Source: Bacteroidota bacterium (GTDB lineage Bacteria; Bacteroidota; Bacteroidia; Bacteroidales; Dysgonomonadaceae). From it: 29,727 nt of DNA. This document shows positions 16,324 to 25,018 of the stretch, in pieces (positions within the stretch are counted from its first letter, which is position 1; each line of letters begins with the position of its first letter). The notes beneath the pieces were generated by a model, which saw nothing but the letters and a program-made list of their open reading frames with translations, did no database searches and was not told where the DNA came from. The position numbers and the translations under genes were made by a program. The stretch spans positions 1 to 29,727 of the forward strand of contig JAEWQF010000041.1 in the NCBI GenBank assembly GCA_023399295.1, given 5' to 3'.

Positions 16324-17349
16324 ATGGGTTTATTTTCATTTACGCAGGAGCTGGCCATGGACCTCGGTACTGCCAATTCCGTGATTGTGAACAATGCCGG
16401 AAAGATTCTCCTGGATGAACCTTCCATCGTGGCGCTGGATCGCAAAACCGACAAGATGATTGCGCTTGGTGAGAAAGCAAGACAGATGCACGGGAAGACC
16501 CACGAGAACATACGTACGGTACGACCACTGAGAGACGGGGTGATTGCCGACTTCAACGCTGCAGAACAGATGATCAGGGGGATGATCAAGATGGCCAACA
16601 AGAACAAGGGAGGCCTCTTCTCACCGTCGCTGCGCGTGGTAATCTGCATTCCCTCCGGCAGTACCGAAGTAGAGATCCGCGCCGTGCGTGACTCGGCAGA
16701 ACATGCCGGTGGCCGAGACGTATACATGATCTTTGAACCCATGGCCGCCGCCCTGGGTATCGGTCTCGACGTGGATGCTCCCGAAGGCAACATGATCGTC
16801 GACATAGGCGGTGGCACCACCGAGATCGCGGTGATCTCGCTGGGTGGCATCGTTTCAAACAAGTCGATCAAGATCGCCGGCGATGACTTCACCGAGGACA
16901 TACAGGATTACATGGGACGTCAGCATAACATCAAAGTGGGTGATCGCACGGCCGAACAGATCAAGATCAATGTGGGATCGGTGTTGACCGAGTTGGAGAA
17001 CCCACCCGAAGATTTCGTCGTACACGGTCCCAACAGGATGACCTCCCTGCCCATGGATGTGCCTGTCTCTTACCAAGAGATTGCACACTGCATCGAGAAA
17101 TCGGTCTCGAAAGTCGATTCAGCCGTTTTAAGTGCGCTGGAGCAGACACCTCCCGAGCTGTATGCCGACATCGTCCGCAACGGAATCTACCTCACCGGTG
17201 GTGGTGCCCTGCTTAGAGGTCTCGACAAGCGTCTGACCGAGAAGATTGGCATTCCTTTCCGGGTTGTCGATGATCCGCTGCATATGGTAGCTAAGGGAAC
17301 CAGCATCGCACTGAGGAACATTGATAAATTCACCTTTCTGATGCGATAG
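16324..17349 (+). CDS. mreB: Rod-shape actin homologue MreB
   Basis: 341 residues, normal length. Actin-fold phosphate loops: MDLGTAN at 12-18 and DIGGGTTE at 160-167, the EPMAAALG hinge segment, and LTGGGALLRGL near 294. The N-terminus (MGLFSF) is short and amphipathic, fitting membrane association. MreB forms membrane-bound filaments that steer the elongation machinery encoded just downstream (MreC, MreD, PBP2, RodA). The gap to mreC is 49 bases without a terminator. Confidence 0.98.
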   Translation: MGLFSFTQELAMDLGTANSVIVNNAGKILLDEPSIVALDRKTDKMIALGEKARQMHGKTHENIRTVRPLRDGVIADFNAAEQMIRGMIKMANKNKGGLFSPSLRVVICIPSGSTEVEIRAVRDSAEHAGGRDVYMIFEPMAAALGIGLDVDAPEGNMIVDIGGGTTEIAVISLGGIVSNKSIKIAGDDFTEDIQDYMGRQHNIKVGDRTAEQIKINVGSVLTELENPPEDFVVHGPNRMTSLPMDVPVSYQEIAHCIEKSVSKVDSAVLSALEQTPPELYADIVRNGIYLTGGGALLRGLDKRLTEKIGIPFRVVDDPLHMVAKGTSIALRNIDKFTFLMR

Positions 17350-17398
17350 GAATCAGACAGGCTACACCGCCCGATCGGCTCATTTGAAATAGGATTGC

Positions 17399-18247
17399 AT
17401 GCGTAATCTGTTCAATTTCATCATAAGAAACAGTCACTGGCTGGTTGCAATACTCCTTGTTGCACTCAGTTTTTACCTTCTGTTTGCGCACAACTCCTAT
17501 CAGCGGAGCGTCTATCTCACCTCTGCCAACAACCTGTCGGGGTGGCTCTATACCGTTTCCGGCAATGTCTCTTCCTTTTTTCTGTTGAAGAAGAACAACA
17601 GGGAGCTGATGGAGCGAAACGCGCTGCTGGAAGAAGAGCTGCAGTCATGGAGAGCAAAGGGTGACGCATCCATCGGGAACGATTCACTTACAACAGAGGC
17701 GTTTGTCGCTGACTCAACCGGCGAGCCTCAGTTTGCCTTTATCCCTGCCGAGGTGGTGAATCTCAGCTTCTCGGGTGTGAACAACTTCATCACCATCAAC
17801 AAAGGTCGTCAACAGGGTGTCAAACCCGATATGGGTGTCATCTCGCACCGGGGTGTGGTGGGGGTGGTGTCGCACGTATCCGCCAATTTTGCGGTGGTGA
17901 TCCCTGTCATCAACTCCAAGTTCAGGTTGAGTGCCCGTCTCAGGCATTCAGAAAACAACGGTTCCCTGTCGTGGGATGGCCGGAACATACGTCAAGCACA
18001 GGTAACGGAGCTTCCCCGTCACGAAGAATATCAGGTGGAGGATACCGTTGTCACCAGTTTCTCCCGCATCTTTCCAAAGAACCTCATCATTGGTCGTGTG
18101 AGTGGTGTGGGGGAAACGGCCAATGACAATTTCATCACAGTCGATCTGGAGTTGGCAACCGATTTTTATACACTGCAGGATGTGCTGGTCATCCACGACC
18201 GGTATTATGAAGAACAGAGGATCCTGGAAGAAATGATGGCACAATGA
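17399..18247 (+). CDS. mreC: Rod-shape protein MreC
   Basis: 282 residues. One membrane helix at about 13-31, a short coiled coil at about 63-85 (rich in Leu/Glu, LMERNALLEEELQ), then the periplasmic beta-barrel domains with the family segments NKGRQQGVKPDMGVIS and GVVGVVSHVS. MreC bridges MreB and PBP2 and activates PBP2-RodA. It overlaps mreD by four bases (ATGA). Confidence 0.95.
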   Translation: MRNLFNFIIRNSHWLVAILLVALSFYLLFAHNSYQRSVYLTSANNLSGWLYTVSGNVSSFFLLKKNNRELMERNALLEEELQSWRAKGDASIGNDSLTTEAFVADSTGEPQFAFIPAEVVNLSFSGVNNFITINKGRQQGVKPDMGVISHRGVVGVVSHVSANFAVVIPVINSKFRLSARLRHSENNGSLSWDGRNIRQAQVTELPRHEEYQVEDTVVTSFSRIFPKNLIIGRVSGVGETANDNFITVDLELATDFYTLQDVLVIHDRYYEEQRILEEMMAQ

Positions 18248-18762
18248 AAATCAGAACCCTACATGAGCTGATGCTCTCCCTGCTGTTGATCCTGATTCAG
18301 GTATTGTTGTTAAGCCGGATCAGCCTCTTTGGTCTGGCTACACCCGTGCTATATGGTTATTTCCTGCTGAAGCTGCCGATGGGCAGGAACCTGTTTTATG
18401 TGATCATTTCCGCTTTCGCAATGGGGCTGATCATCGATGTCTTTCTCAACACGCCTGGCATGAATGCTGCTGCCTTTACACTGGTGGCGATGTGTAGAAA
18501 ATCTCTGATGGGGCTCTTTTTTGAAAAGGATGAGTTTGAGGGTTTTATTCCCGGCATGAACAACGCACCGGGCTCTTTCATCCGGTTTACCATCCTCACA
18601 ATCTTCCTGCACATCACGCTCCTCTTCTTCATAGAATCATTCACACTATTCAACCTGATCAACACGCTCCTGCGCATCGTCACTTCCACGGTGAGCTCCA
18701 TCCTGCTCATCATTGCCTTCGACACACTAATCTATAGAAAAAAAAGCAGTGAACAGTCGTAG
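18244..18762 (+). CDS. mreD: Rod-shape protein MreD
   Basis: 172 residues with about five or six hydrophobic helices and little else, the MreD profile; the segment GLIIDVFLNTPGMNAAAF resembles the family's conserved helix. Position between mreC and mrdA supports the call. It starts in the ATGA overlap with mreC and runs 14 bases into mrdA, so translation of the three genes is likely coupled. Confidence 0.9.
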   Translation: MKIRTLHELMLSLLLILIQVLLLSRISLFGLATPVLYGYFLLKLPMGRNLFYVIISAFAMGLIIDVFLNTPGMNAAAFTLVAMCRKSLMGLFFEKDEFEGFIPGMNNAPGSFIRFTILTIFLHITLLFFIESFTLFNLINTLLRIVTSTVSSILLIIAFDTLIYRKKSSEQS

Positions 18763-20656
18763 TACCCTTGCCAACAGACGAAAAGTGATTGCTGTCGCGG
18801 CAGTGATCATTGCCCTGATCTATCTTGGGCAGCTTTTCCATCTGCAGCTGTTGAGCCCTGAGTACCGCAAGTATGCTGAAAGCAACGCTTTTCTGCGGCG
18901 CACGCTTTATCCTGCCAGGGGGGCCATCTACGACCGGAATGAGAACCTGTTGGTGTACAACCGGCCTACCTACGATGTGATGATGGTGGTGAGGGAGATG
19001 GAACAGTTCGATACAATCGACTTTTGCAGGACCCTCAATATCGACCTCGCACAGTTCACCCAACTCGACACCGATATGAGAGACCGGCGCAAAAACCCCG
19101 GTTATTCATCCTATACCCCGCAACTGTTTCTCTCACAGTTAAATGTGAAAGACTACGGGTTGTTGCAGGAGAAGCTGTATAAGTTCCCCGGTATCTACAT
19201 CCAAAGTCGTACCGAGCGACAATACAACCATACCGGTATGGGATTGATCCTTGGTTATGTGGCCGAGGTGGACAAAAACATGATGGCTGCCGACCCCTAC
19301 TATGTGCGGGGCGACTATGTCGGTAAATCGGGGATCGAACTGTCGCATGAAGCGGATTTGCGCGGTGAGAAAGGTGTGGAGGTGATGCTGCGCGATGCCC
19401 ATGGCAGGGTGCAGGGTCGATACGAAGAGGGGCGGCACGACAAGGCTCCCGTGTCGGGTAAGGACCTGACACTGAGCATCGACATCGATCTGCAGACATA
19501 TGGTGAGTTGCTGATGCACAACAAGGTGGGCAGCATTGTGATGATCGAACCCAGTACCGGTGAGATTCTCTGCATGGTCTCGGCACCGACCTACGACCCG
19601 GCACTGCTTACCGGCAAGGCTTTTGGAGACAACTACCGGGTGCTGGAGAGCAACCCCTACAAACCATTGATCAACAGGTCGATTGCCGGGACCTATCCCC
19701 CAGGATCTACCTTCAAACCCGCTCAGGGGCTTGTCTTCCTGCAGGAAGGCATCATCACCCCTGAAAGCCGCTACGCCTGCTTCGGAGGTTATCCGCCGCT
19801 GGGAGGACGTCCTGCCTGTCACGGACATGGCTCACCGCTGGCTCTCCAATATGCACTCTCCACATCCTGCAACTCATTCTTCTGCTACGGGTTAAACGGG
19901 ATGCTTAGCAACAGGGTGAAATATGCCAGTACGGGAGAAGCGTTCGACGTGTGGAAAGACCACATGGTGAAGATGGGATTCGGCTATCCGCTGGGAGTGG
20001 ATCTGCCTTCGGAGAAGAGAGGTTTCATCCCCAACAGCAAGTTTTATTCAAAGGTGTACAACACCGACAGATGGCATGCCCACAACATCATCTCCACGTC
20101 CATCGGTCAGGGAGAGATTCTTACAACTCCCTTGCAGATTGCCAACCTGTCGGCACTGATCGCCAACAGGGGCCATTATTATGCGCCCCATGTGGTGAGA
20201 GAGATCAAAGGAGCAACCCTGGATGCACGTTACACCACCCGTCTCGAATCGGGGATCAACAGAGAGCATTTCGAGGTTACAGTTGCCGGTATGGCCGATG
20301 CGGTAGCCTTCGGCACCTGTCGTGGCATCAACCTGGAGCCCTTTCTGGAGGTATGCGGCAAGACCGGTACGGCAGAGAACCCCCATGGCGACGACCACTC
20401 CCTTTTCATGGGATTTGCACCCAGAGACAATCCGCAGGTGGCCATTGCCGTGGTGGTGGAGAATGGTCGATTTGGCGCTACCAATGCAGTGCCCATTGCC
20501 CGGCTCATGATGCAGCATTATTTCAGGGGAGAGATACCGGAAAGTGACCGTTGGCTGGAGAGCTCGGTGATCAACCGGGAGATCCTGCCCTATGTCTACA
20601 CACGCAATCTGCCAGTCAGACAACCGGCTACACCAAAAGAGAACGTTGAGCCATGA
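18749..20656 (+). CDS. mrdA: Penicillin-binding protein 2 (elongasome transpeptidase)
   Basis: 635 residues, starting with GTG inside the end of mreD. One N-terminal membrane helix (about 12-30), a pedestal domain with RGAIYDRN at 57-64, and a transpeptidase domain with S320-T-F-K323 (active serine), S373-C-N375 and K538-T-G540. C344, C357, H360 and C374 cluster near the active site and could hold a zinc ion, as reported for some PBP2 enzymes; this is inference. PBP2 cross-links the glycan made by RodA. Its stop overlaps the rodA start (ATGA). Confidence 0.97.
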   Translation: MNSRSTLANRRKVIAVAAVIIALIYLGQLFHLQLLSPEYRKYAESNAFLRRTLYPARGAIYDRNENLLVYNRPTYDVMMVVREMEQFDTIDFCRTLNIDLAQFTQLDTDMRDRRKNPGYSSYTPQLFLSQLNVKDYGLLQEKLYKFPGIYIQSRTERQYNHTGMGLILGYVAEVDKNMMAADPYYVRGDYVGKSGIELSHEADLRGEKGVEVMLRDAHGRVQGRYEEGRHDKAPVSGKDLTLSIDIDLQTYGELLMHNKVGSIVMIEPSTGEILCMVSAPTYDPALLTGKAFGDNYRVLESNPYKPLINRSIAGTYPPGSTFKPAQGLVFLQEGIITPESRYACFGGYPPLGGRPACHGHGSPLALQYALSTSCNSFFCYGLNGMLSNRVKYASTGEAFDVWKDHMVKMGFGYPLGVDLPSEKRGFIPNSKFYSKVYNTDRWHAHNIISTSIGQGEILTTPLQIANLSALIANRGHYYAPHVVREIKGATLDARYTTRLESGINREHFEVTVAGMADAVAFGTCRGINLEPFLEVCGKTGTAENPHGDDHSLFMGFAPRDNPQVAIAVVVENGRFGATNAVPIARLMMQHYFRGEIPESDRWLESSVINREILPYVYTRNLPVRQPATPKENVEP

Positions 20657-22113
20657 TCTATCAGGGGAGCAGGGAAATGGTGGAGAAGGGTAGAACAGAC
20701 TGGACCACAGTCGGTTTCTACCTGCTCTTTGTCGTATTAGGCTGGCTCAACATCTATGCAGCCAGCTTCGACCTGGAGAATGCCACCGGGCTGTTCGACC
20801 TCTCCGGCAGGGCGGGGATGCAGCTGGTATGGATCGGGAGCTCCTTGCTGCTTGCTTTTGCGCTGATCAAGATCGACGTTCGTTTTTACGAGACCTATGC
20901 CTTTCTCTTCTACCTGGCCGGTATTGCACTGTTACTCCTCACCCTGTTGGTGGCCAAGGAGATCAACGGCTCCCGCTCATGGCTCATTCTCGGGCCGGTA
21001 AGACTGCAACCGGCCGAGTTCATGAAGTTCCTCATCGCCCTTTCACTGGCCAAGGTGTTCAACGCCTATGGCTTCCGACTGATGGAACGACGCAACCTCA
21101 TCCTTGTTTCGGTGATCATACTGCTCCCGGTGTTGTTGGTGATTGCCCAGAGTGAAACCGGTACGGCACTGGTCTATCTCAGTCTGATCCTGGTTCTCTA
21201 CAGGGAAGGATTGCCCGGTGGCTTTCTCTTCACCGGTATCGCGGCCATCATCTATTTCGTGCTGGGCATCAAGTACTCGGATATCGATGTGGGCATCCTC
21301 TCGCTGGGTGAATTCATGACCCTCCTGCTGATCATTGTCTTTTGCGCATCGCTGATACGCAGTTACCTCAAAGCGGTGAGACCCTTTCTTGCAATGCTTC
21401 TGTTGACAGCAGCCATTTTTCTTGCAGCATACCTTGTCAAGCTCCTGGGGTTCCCGGTAGATTGGGGGGGCACCGCCCTGGCAGCGCTCATTGCAGCTGC
21501 GCTCTATTTGATCTTTCTCTTTTTCCGTTCCAGACAAAAGAGTTATCTCTATCTCCTCCTCTTTTTGGTGGGTTCCTTTCTGTTTCTCGAATCGGTTGAG
21601 TATGTGTTTCATGATGTGTTACAGCCCCACCAGCAGATGCGCATCAAAGTGACACTGGGGATGGAACAGGACTTGAGTGGTGCCGGTTACCATGTGGGCC
21701 AGTCCAAGATAGCCATCGGCTCGGGAGGATTGACCGGGAAAGGATTCCTCAACGGCACCCAGACAAAGCTGAAATATGTGCCGGAGCAGGATACCGACTT
21801 CATCTTCTGCACCATCAGCGAGGAGCACGGCTTTGTGGGATCGGCCATCATATTGCTGTTGTTTCTGGTCTTCATCCTGCGGCTGCTGAACCTGGCGGAA
21901 CGCCAGACAACCATCTTCGGGAGGGTCTACGGCTATGCGGTGATGAGCATCTTTCTCTTTCACCTGGTCATCAACGTGGGGATGGTGATCGGCATCATGC
22001 CTGTGATTGGCATCCCCCTTCCCTTCTTCAGCTATGGCGGCTCCTCACTCTGGGGATTCACCATTCTGTTGTTTATTCTGTTGCGCATCGACAAATCACG
22101 CAATCGAAGTTGA
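20653..22113 (+). CDS. rodA: SEDS peptidoglycan glycosyltransferase RodA
   Basis: 486 residues, about 110 longer than the well-known RodA of E. coli. SEDS motifs: NGSRSWLILGPVRLQPAEF near 98-116, AGYHVGQSKIAIGSGGLTGKG, PEQDTDF with the expected catalytic D382, and FFSYGGSS near the C-terminus. The extra length lies between about residues 195 and 325 and is very hydrophobic, with several added membrane helices. RodA polymerises lipid II with PBP2. It is the last gene of the cluster; no hairpin terminator is visible in the 65 bases that follow. Confidence 0.96.
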   Translation: MIYQGSREMVEKGRTDWTTVGFYLLFVVLGWLNIYAASFDLENATGLFDLSGRAGMQLVWIGSSLLLAFALIKIDVRFYETYAFLFYLAGIALLLLTLLVAKEINGSRSWLILGPVRLQPAEFMKFLIALSLAKVFNAYGFRLMERRNLILVSVIILLPVLLVIAQSETGTALVYLSLILVLYREGLPGGFLFTGIAAIIYFVLGIKYSDIDVGILSLGEFMTLLLIIVFCASLIRSYLKAVRPFLAMLLLTAAIFLAAYLVKLLGFPVDWGGTALAALIAAALYLIFLFFRSRQKSYLYLLLFLVGSFLFLESVEYVFHDVLQPHQQMRIKVTLGMEQDLSGAGYHVGQSKIAIGSGGLTGKGFLNGTQTKLKYVPEQDTDFIFCTISEEHGFVGSAIILLLFLVFILRLLNLAERQTTIFGRVYGYAVMSIFLFHLVINVGMVIGIMPVIGIPLPFFSYGGSSLWGFTILLFILLRIDKSRNRS

Positions 22114-22154
22114 AAAAACTCTCTCAATCTGTGTCATAGCTGCTGAAAAATGGC

Positions 22155-22162
22155 TATTTTTG
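22155..22162 (+). promoter_or_regulatory. Candidate -7 box for SDR-trmO
   Basis: TATTTTTG matches TAnnTTTG, 16 bases before ATG 22179, which would give a very short leader. Confidence 0.45.
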
Positions 22163-22178
22163 TCAAAAAGAGACTCCT

Positions 22179-22958
22179 ATGAGACACAAAACAGCACTGA
22201 TCACCGGCGCTTCAAAAGGTATCGGACGCGAACTGGCTTTTATATTCGCCGAAAAAGGGTGTGACCTGTTGCTCGCTGCCCGCAGTGGAGAGGAGCTGAC
22301 ATCAGTCAAGAAACTGCTGGAAGATCAGTATGAAGTCTCTGTACAGACCTTTGTTACTGACCTCTCCTTGCCTGCTGCTGCACAGCAACTCTACGATGCG
22401 GTCAGAACGACAGGCAGCGATGTCGATTACCTGGTGAACAATGCCGGTTTTGGTGATTACGGTGCCTTTGGCGACACATCGTGGGAGCGTTATGAGAAGA
22501 TGATACAGTTGAATGTCACCGCGCTCACCCAGCTTACCCATCTTTTTATCACGGACTGGCGCGGACGAAAACAAGGAAAGATCCTCAACATATCTTCCAC
22601 TGCCGCCTTTCAGCCAGGTCCCATGATGGCCGTCTATTTCGCCACCAAATCGTTTGTGTTGAGTCTTTCCGAGGCAGTAGACAATGAGTTGAAAAGCGAG
22701 GGCATCACTGTCACGGCGCTCTGTCCCGGACCCACTGCCACCCATTTTGGTGCCGAATCGAAGATGAATGCATCGCAATTGGTGAAGAACGTGCAGATCG
22801 CCGACGCCCGATCGGTAGCGCTGTTGGGTTATCGTGCCATGATGAAGGGCAAACCGGTTGTCATTCATGGGGCCATGAACAAGGTGGCACCCTTTGCTGT
22901 GCGTTTCATGCCCAGACGCTGGGTCACACGGCTGTCGGCACAGGTGATGAAGAAATAA
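22179..22958 (+). CDS. Short-chain dehydrogenase/reductase
   Basis: 259 residues, complete. NAD(P)-binding TGASKGIG at 9-16, NNAG at 87-90, catalytic serine at 139-140, Y153-x3-K157, and PGPTATHF after the active site. The arrangement resembles the DltE/YqjQ-like SDR group; the substrate is unknown. It is different from the SDR fragment at the left edge. TrmO starts nine bases after its stop, so the two are likely co-transcribed. Confidence 0.92.
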   Translation: MRHKTALITGASKGIGRELAFIFAEKGCDLLLAARSGEELTSVKKLLEDQYEVSVQTFVTDLSLPAAAQQLYDAVRTTGSDVDYLVNNAGFGDYGAFGDTSWERYEKMIQLNVTALTQLTHLFITDWRGRKQGKILNISSTAAFQPGPMMAVYFATKSFVLSLSEAVDNELKSEGITVTALCPGPTATHFGAESKMNASQLVKNVQIADARSVALLGYRAMMKGKPVVIHGAMNKVAPFAVRFMPRRWVTRLSAQVMKK

Positions 22959-22967
22959 CGGGTCAGT

Positions 22968-23645
22968 ATGAAACCCATTGCAACCATACGGTCCGACTTT
23001 CCATCCCGGTTCGGTATTCCCCGACAGGGTGGTTTGATCGACGAACTGAAGGGATGCATCCTGTTTGAGCCCGGTTATCGGAATCCGGAGGCTTTTAGAG
23101 GTCTTGAATCGTTTTCTCATATCTGGCTCATCTGGGAATTCTCAGCCACCCGGCGTGAAGGATGGTCGCCCACAGTTCGTCCCCCGCGACTGGGTGGCAA
23201 CAAGCGGATGGGTGTCTTTGCCACACGTTCTCCCTTTCGTCCCAATCCCATCGGTATCTCCTCTGTCAGACTCGAATCGATCGAGTGGACTACCGCCGAG
23301 GGACCGGTGCTCCATGTGGCTGGCGGCGATTTGATGGATGGCACACCCATCTATGACATCAAACCCTACATCCCTTATGCCGACTGCCACACCGATGCGA
23401 CGGGCGGCTTCACCGATGCGATTGACTACACACCCCTCGAGGTGGTGGCCGGTCAACAATGGTTGGACAGGATTCCGCCTGAGAAACTACAGGCGCTCAT
23501 GGCAGTACTGACCAGTGATCCACGACCCTCCTACCAGGAGGATCCGAAGCGAACCTATGGATTGGCCTTTGCAGGCTTCGATGTGCGTTTCACCGTGTCA
23601 GACGGGTTGCTGACAGTGGTTGACTTGGTCGATTTGGTTGATTGA
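22968..23645 (+). CDS. trmO: tRNA (N6-threonylcarbamoyladenosine37-N6)-methyltransferase TrmO
   Basis: 225 residues. The YaeB/TsaA fold is clear from GCILFEPGYRN, GLESFSHIWLIWEF, then the SAM-binding block RPPRLGGNKRMGVFATRSPFRPNPIG at about 71-96 and the DLMDGTPIYDIKPY segment. The enzyme methylates t6A37 of threonine tRNA that reads ACY codons. The C-terminus ends in a repetitive VDLVDLVD encoded by a 9-base tandem repeat that contains the stop codon. Confidence 0.93.
   Translation: MKPIATIRSDFPSRFGIPRQGGLIDELKGCILFEPGYRNPEAFRGLESFSHIWLIWEFSATRREGWSPTVRPPRLGGNKRMGVFATRSPFRPNPIGISSVRLESIEWTTAEGPVLHVAGGDLMDGTPIYDIKPYIPYADCHTDATGGFTDAIDYTPLEVVAGQQWLDRIPPEKLQALMAVLTSDPRPSYQEDPKRTYGLAFAGFDVRFTVSDGLLTVVDLVDLVD
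23619..23645 (+). repeat. Three 9-base repeats at the trmO 3' end
   Basis: Units GTTGACTTG, GTCGATTTG and GTTGATTGA encode VDL, VDL and VD-stop. The repeat is coding but looks like the intergenic GATTGG-type repeat at 8011. Confidence 0.6.
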
Positions 23646-23675
23646 GAATCAGGTTTACATAAAAAACCGAACAAA

Positions 23676-24974
23676 ATGAGAGCATTTATTGGCATATGGC
23701 TGATCTGCTCCTGTCTGCAAAGCGTCAGCGCCCGGCATCCACAGATACCGGTCGATAGCATCCTGTTGCTGTTCTCGCAAACAAAAGAGGCAACCCATGC
23801 ACATCGCACGCTATGGAACAAGGATATCTATGGAGCCCTCATGCTGGTCGATCCCGACAGCCGGGAGATCTTTGCCAATATGCCCGACAGTGAGGGTCTT
23901 CTGAAACCTTCCGGGGGCATCTACAGGGGCATTCTGCCGGTTGGAATTCCATTGGCCAACACCGATGTGGAGTGGGCTGGCAATCACTGGGCGATGATTC
24001 GTCTGCCACTCCCCACCGACCATTATGAACGTCTGGAACTGATGACGCACGAGTTGTTTCACACTGCGCAACCCACCCTGGGCTACCATTTCCGGCGTGA
24101 AGAGAACAGCCACCTTGATCGACGTGAGGGACGCATCTACCTCCGGCTGGAGATGGAAGCACTGCGACAGGCACTGCTCGCCGGCCGATACAACCGGTCG
24201 CTGGAGCATTTGCAGAATGCGCTTCTCTTCCGCAAATACCGTCACCAGCTCTACCGTGGTTCTGAATCTGCCGAGAACCATCTCGAATTGTTGGAGGGTT
24301 TGGCCACCTACAGCGGACAGATGATGAGTGGCCGTGACAAGTGGCAGTGGCGTGATCACCTCATCAACCGTTTGCAGGCATACGATCCATCCCGTTCATT
24401 TGTCCGCACCTTTGCCTACGAAACACTGCCTGTGTACGGTTTCTTTCTTTATCAGAAAGAGAACGAATGGAACAAACGGGTGACAGGCGATACCGACCTG
24501 ACAGCATTTCTCACGGAAGCGTTTGGTATGGATCAACGCATCATACTGCAAAGCTTCGTGAAACAGGTGGCAGGTGAGTATGAAGGACGGCGTATAGCCG
24601 ATGAGGAGCTCCGACGGGAGCTCTCCAACAACACCCGGCAGGATATCTACCGGGAGAAGTTTCTGGAGGAGCCGCACCTCGAGATACGCCTGGAGGAGAT
24701 GGAGCTCTCGTACGACCTGCATGGTGTGATACCGCTCGAGGAGGATGAGGGAACTGTATACCTCTCCATTCAGATCAGCGACAACTGGGGTGTGCTCACG
24801 GTAGAGGAGGGTGGGGCCCTGATGCGCGGCGACTGGCGTTGGATCATTGTGAGCCGTCCCCTGGAGATTGAAGGTGACAGGGTGAGGGGTGAAGGGTGGA
24901 TCCTCCAATTGAACAAGGGTTACATTGTGGAAGAGACCACCGACGGGATCTATCTCCTCACACGACAACAATGA
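23676..24974 (+). CDS. Putative secreted zinc metallopeptidase (HExxH)
   Basis: 432 residues; no named family recognised. A signal peptide spans about 1-19 (cut near SVSA). The sequence H125-E-L-F-H129 is a zinc-peptidase HExxH, and E207 in ELLEGLATYSG lies 78 residues later in the form usual for the third ligand of gluzincins. The C-terminal part (about 350-432) is predicted beta-rich with no motif. The protein should therefore act in the periplasm or on the surface; its substrate is unknown. Codon use and composition are like the neighbours. Loss of activity cannot be excluded, since only the motif geometry supports it. Confidence 0.75.
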   Translation: MRAFIGIWLICSCLQSVSARHPQIPVDSILLLFSQTKEATHAHRTLWNKDIYGALMLVDPDSREIFANMPDSEGLLKPSGGIYRGILPVGIPLANTDVEWAGNHWAMIRLPLPTDHYERLELMTHELFHTAQPTLGYHFRREENSHLDRREGRIYLRLEMEALRQALLAGRYNRSLEHLQNALLFRKYRHQLYRGSESAENHLELLEGLATYSGQMMSGRDKWQWRDHLINRLQAYDPSRSFVRTFAYETLPVYGFFLYQKENEWNKRVTGDTDLTAFLTEAFGMDQRIILQSFVKQVAGEYEGRRIADEELRRELSNNTRQDIYREKFLEEPHLEIRLEEMELSYDLHGVIPLEEDEGTVYLSIQISDNWGVLTVEEGGALMRGDWRWIIVSRPLEIEGDRVRGEGWILQLNKGYIVEETTDGIYLLTRQQ

Positions 24975-24986
24975 CATTTTTTTAAT

Positions 24987-24994
24987 TACTTTTG
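24987..24994 (+). promoter_or_regulatory. Candidate -7 box for mtgA
   Basis: TACTTTTG matches TAnnTTTG, 24 bases before ATG 25019. It shows that an in-frame TTG at 24992 inside the box is not the start. Confidence 0.55.
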
Positions 24995-25018
24995 CAGTCG
25001 GAAAAAGGTTGTATCGTT

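Noticed and set aside
24992..25018. TTG start nine codons upstream for mtgA
   Set aside because: The TTG is inside the promoter -7 box; the ATG at 25019 begins the usual short basic segment before the membrane helix.
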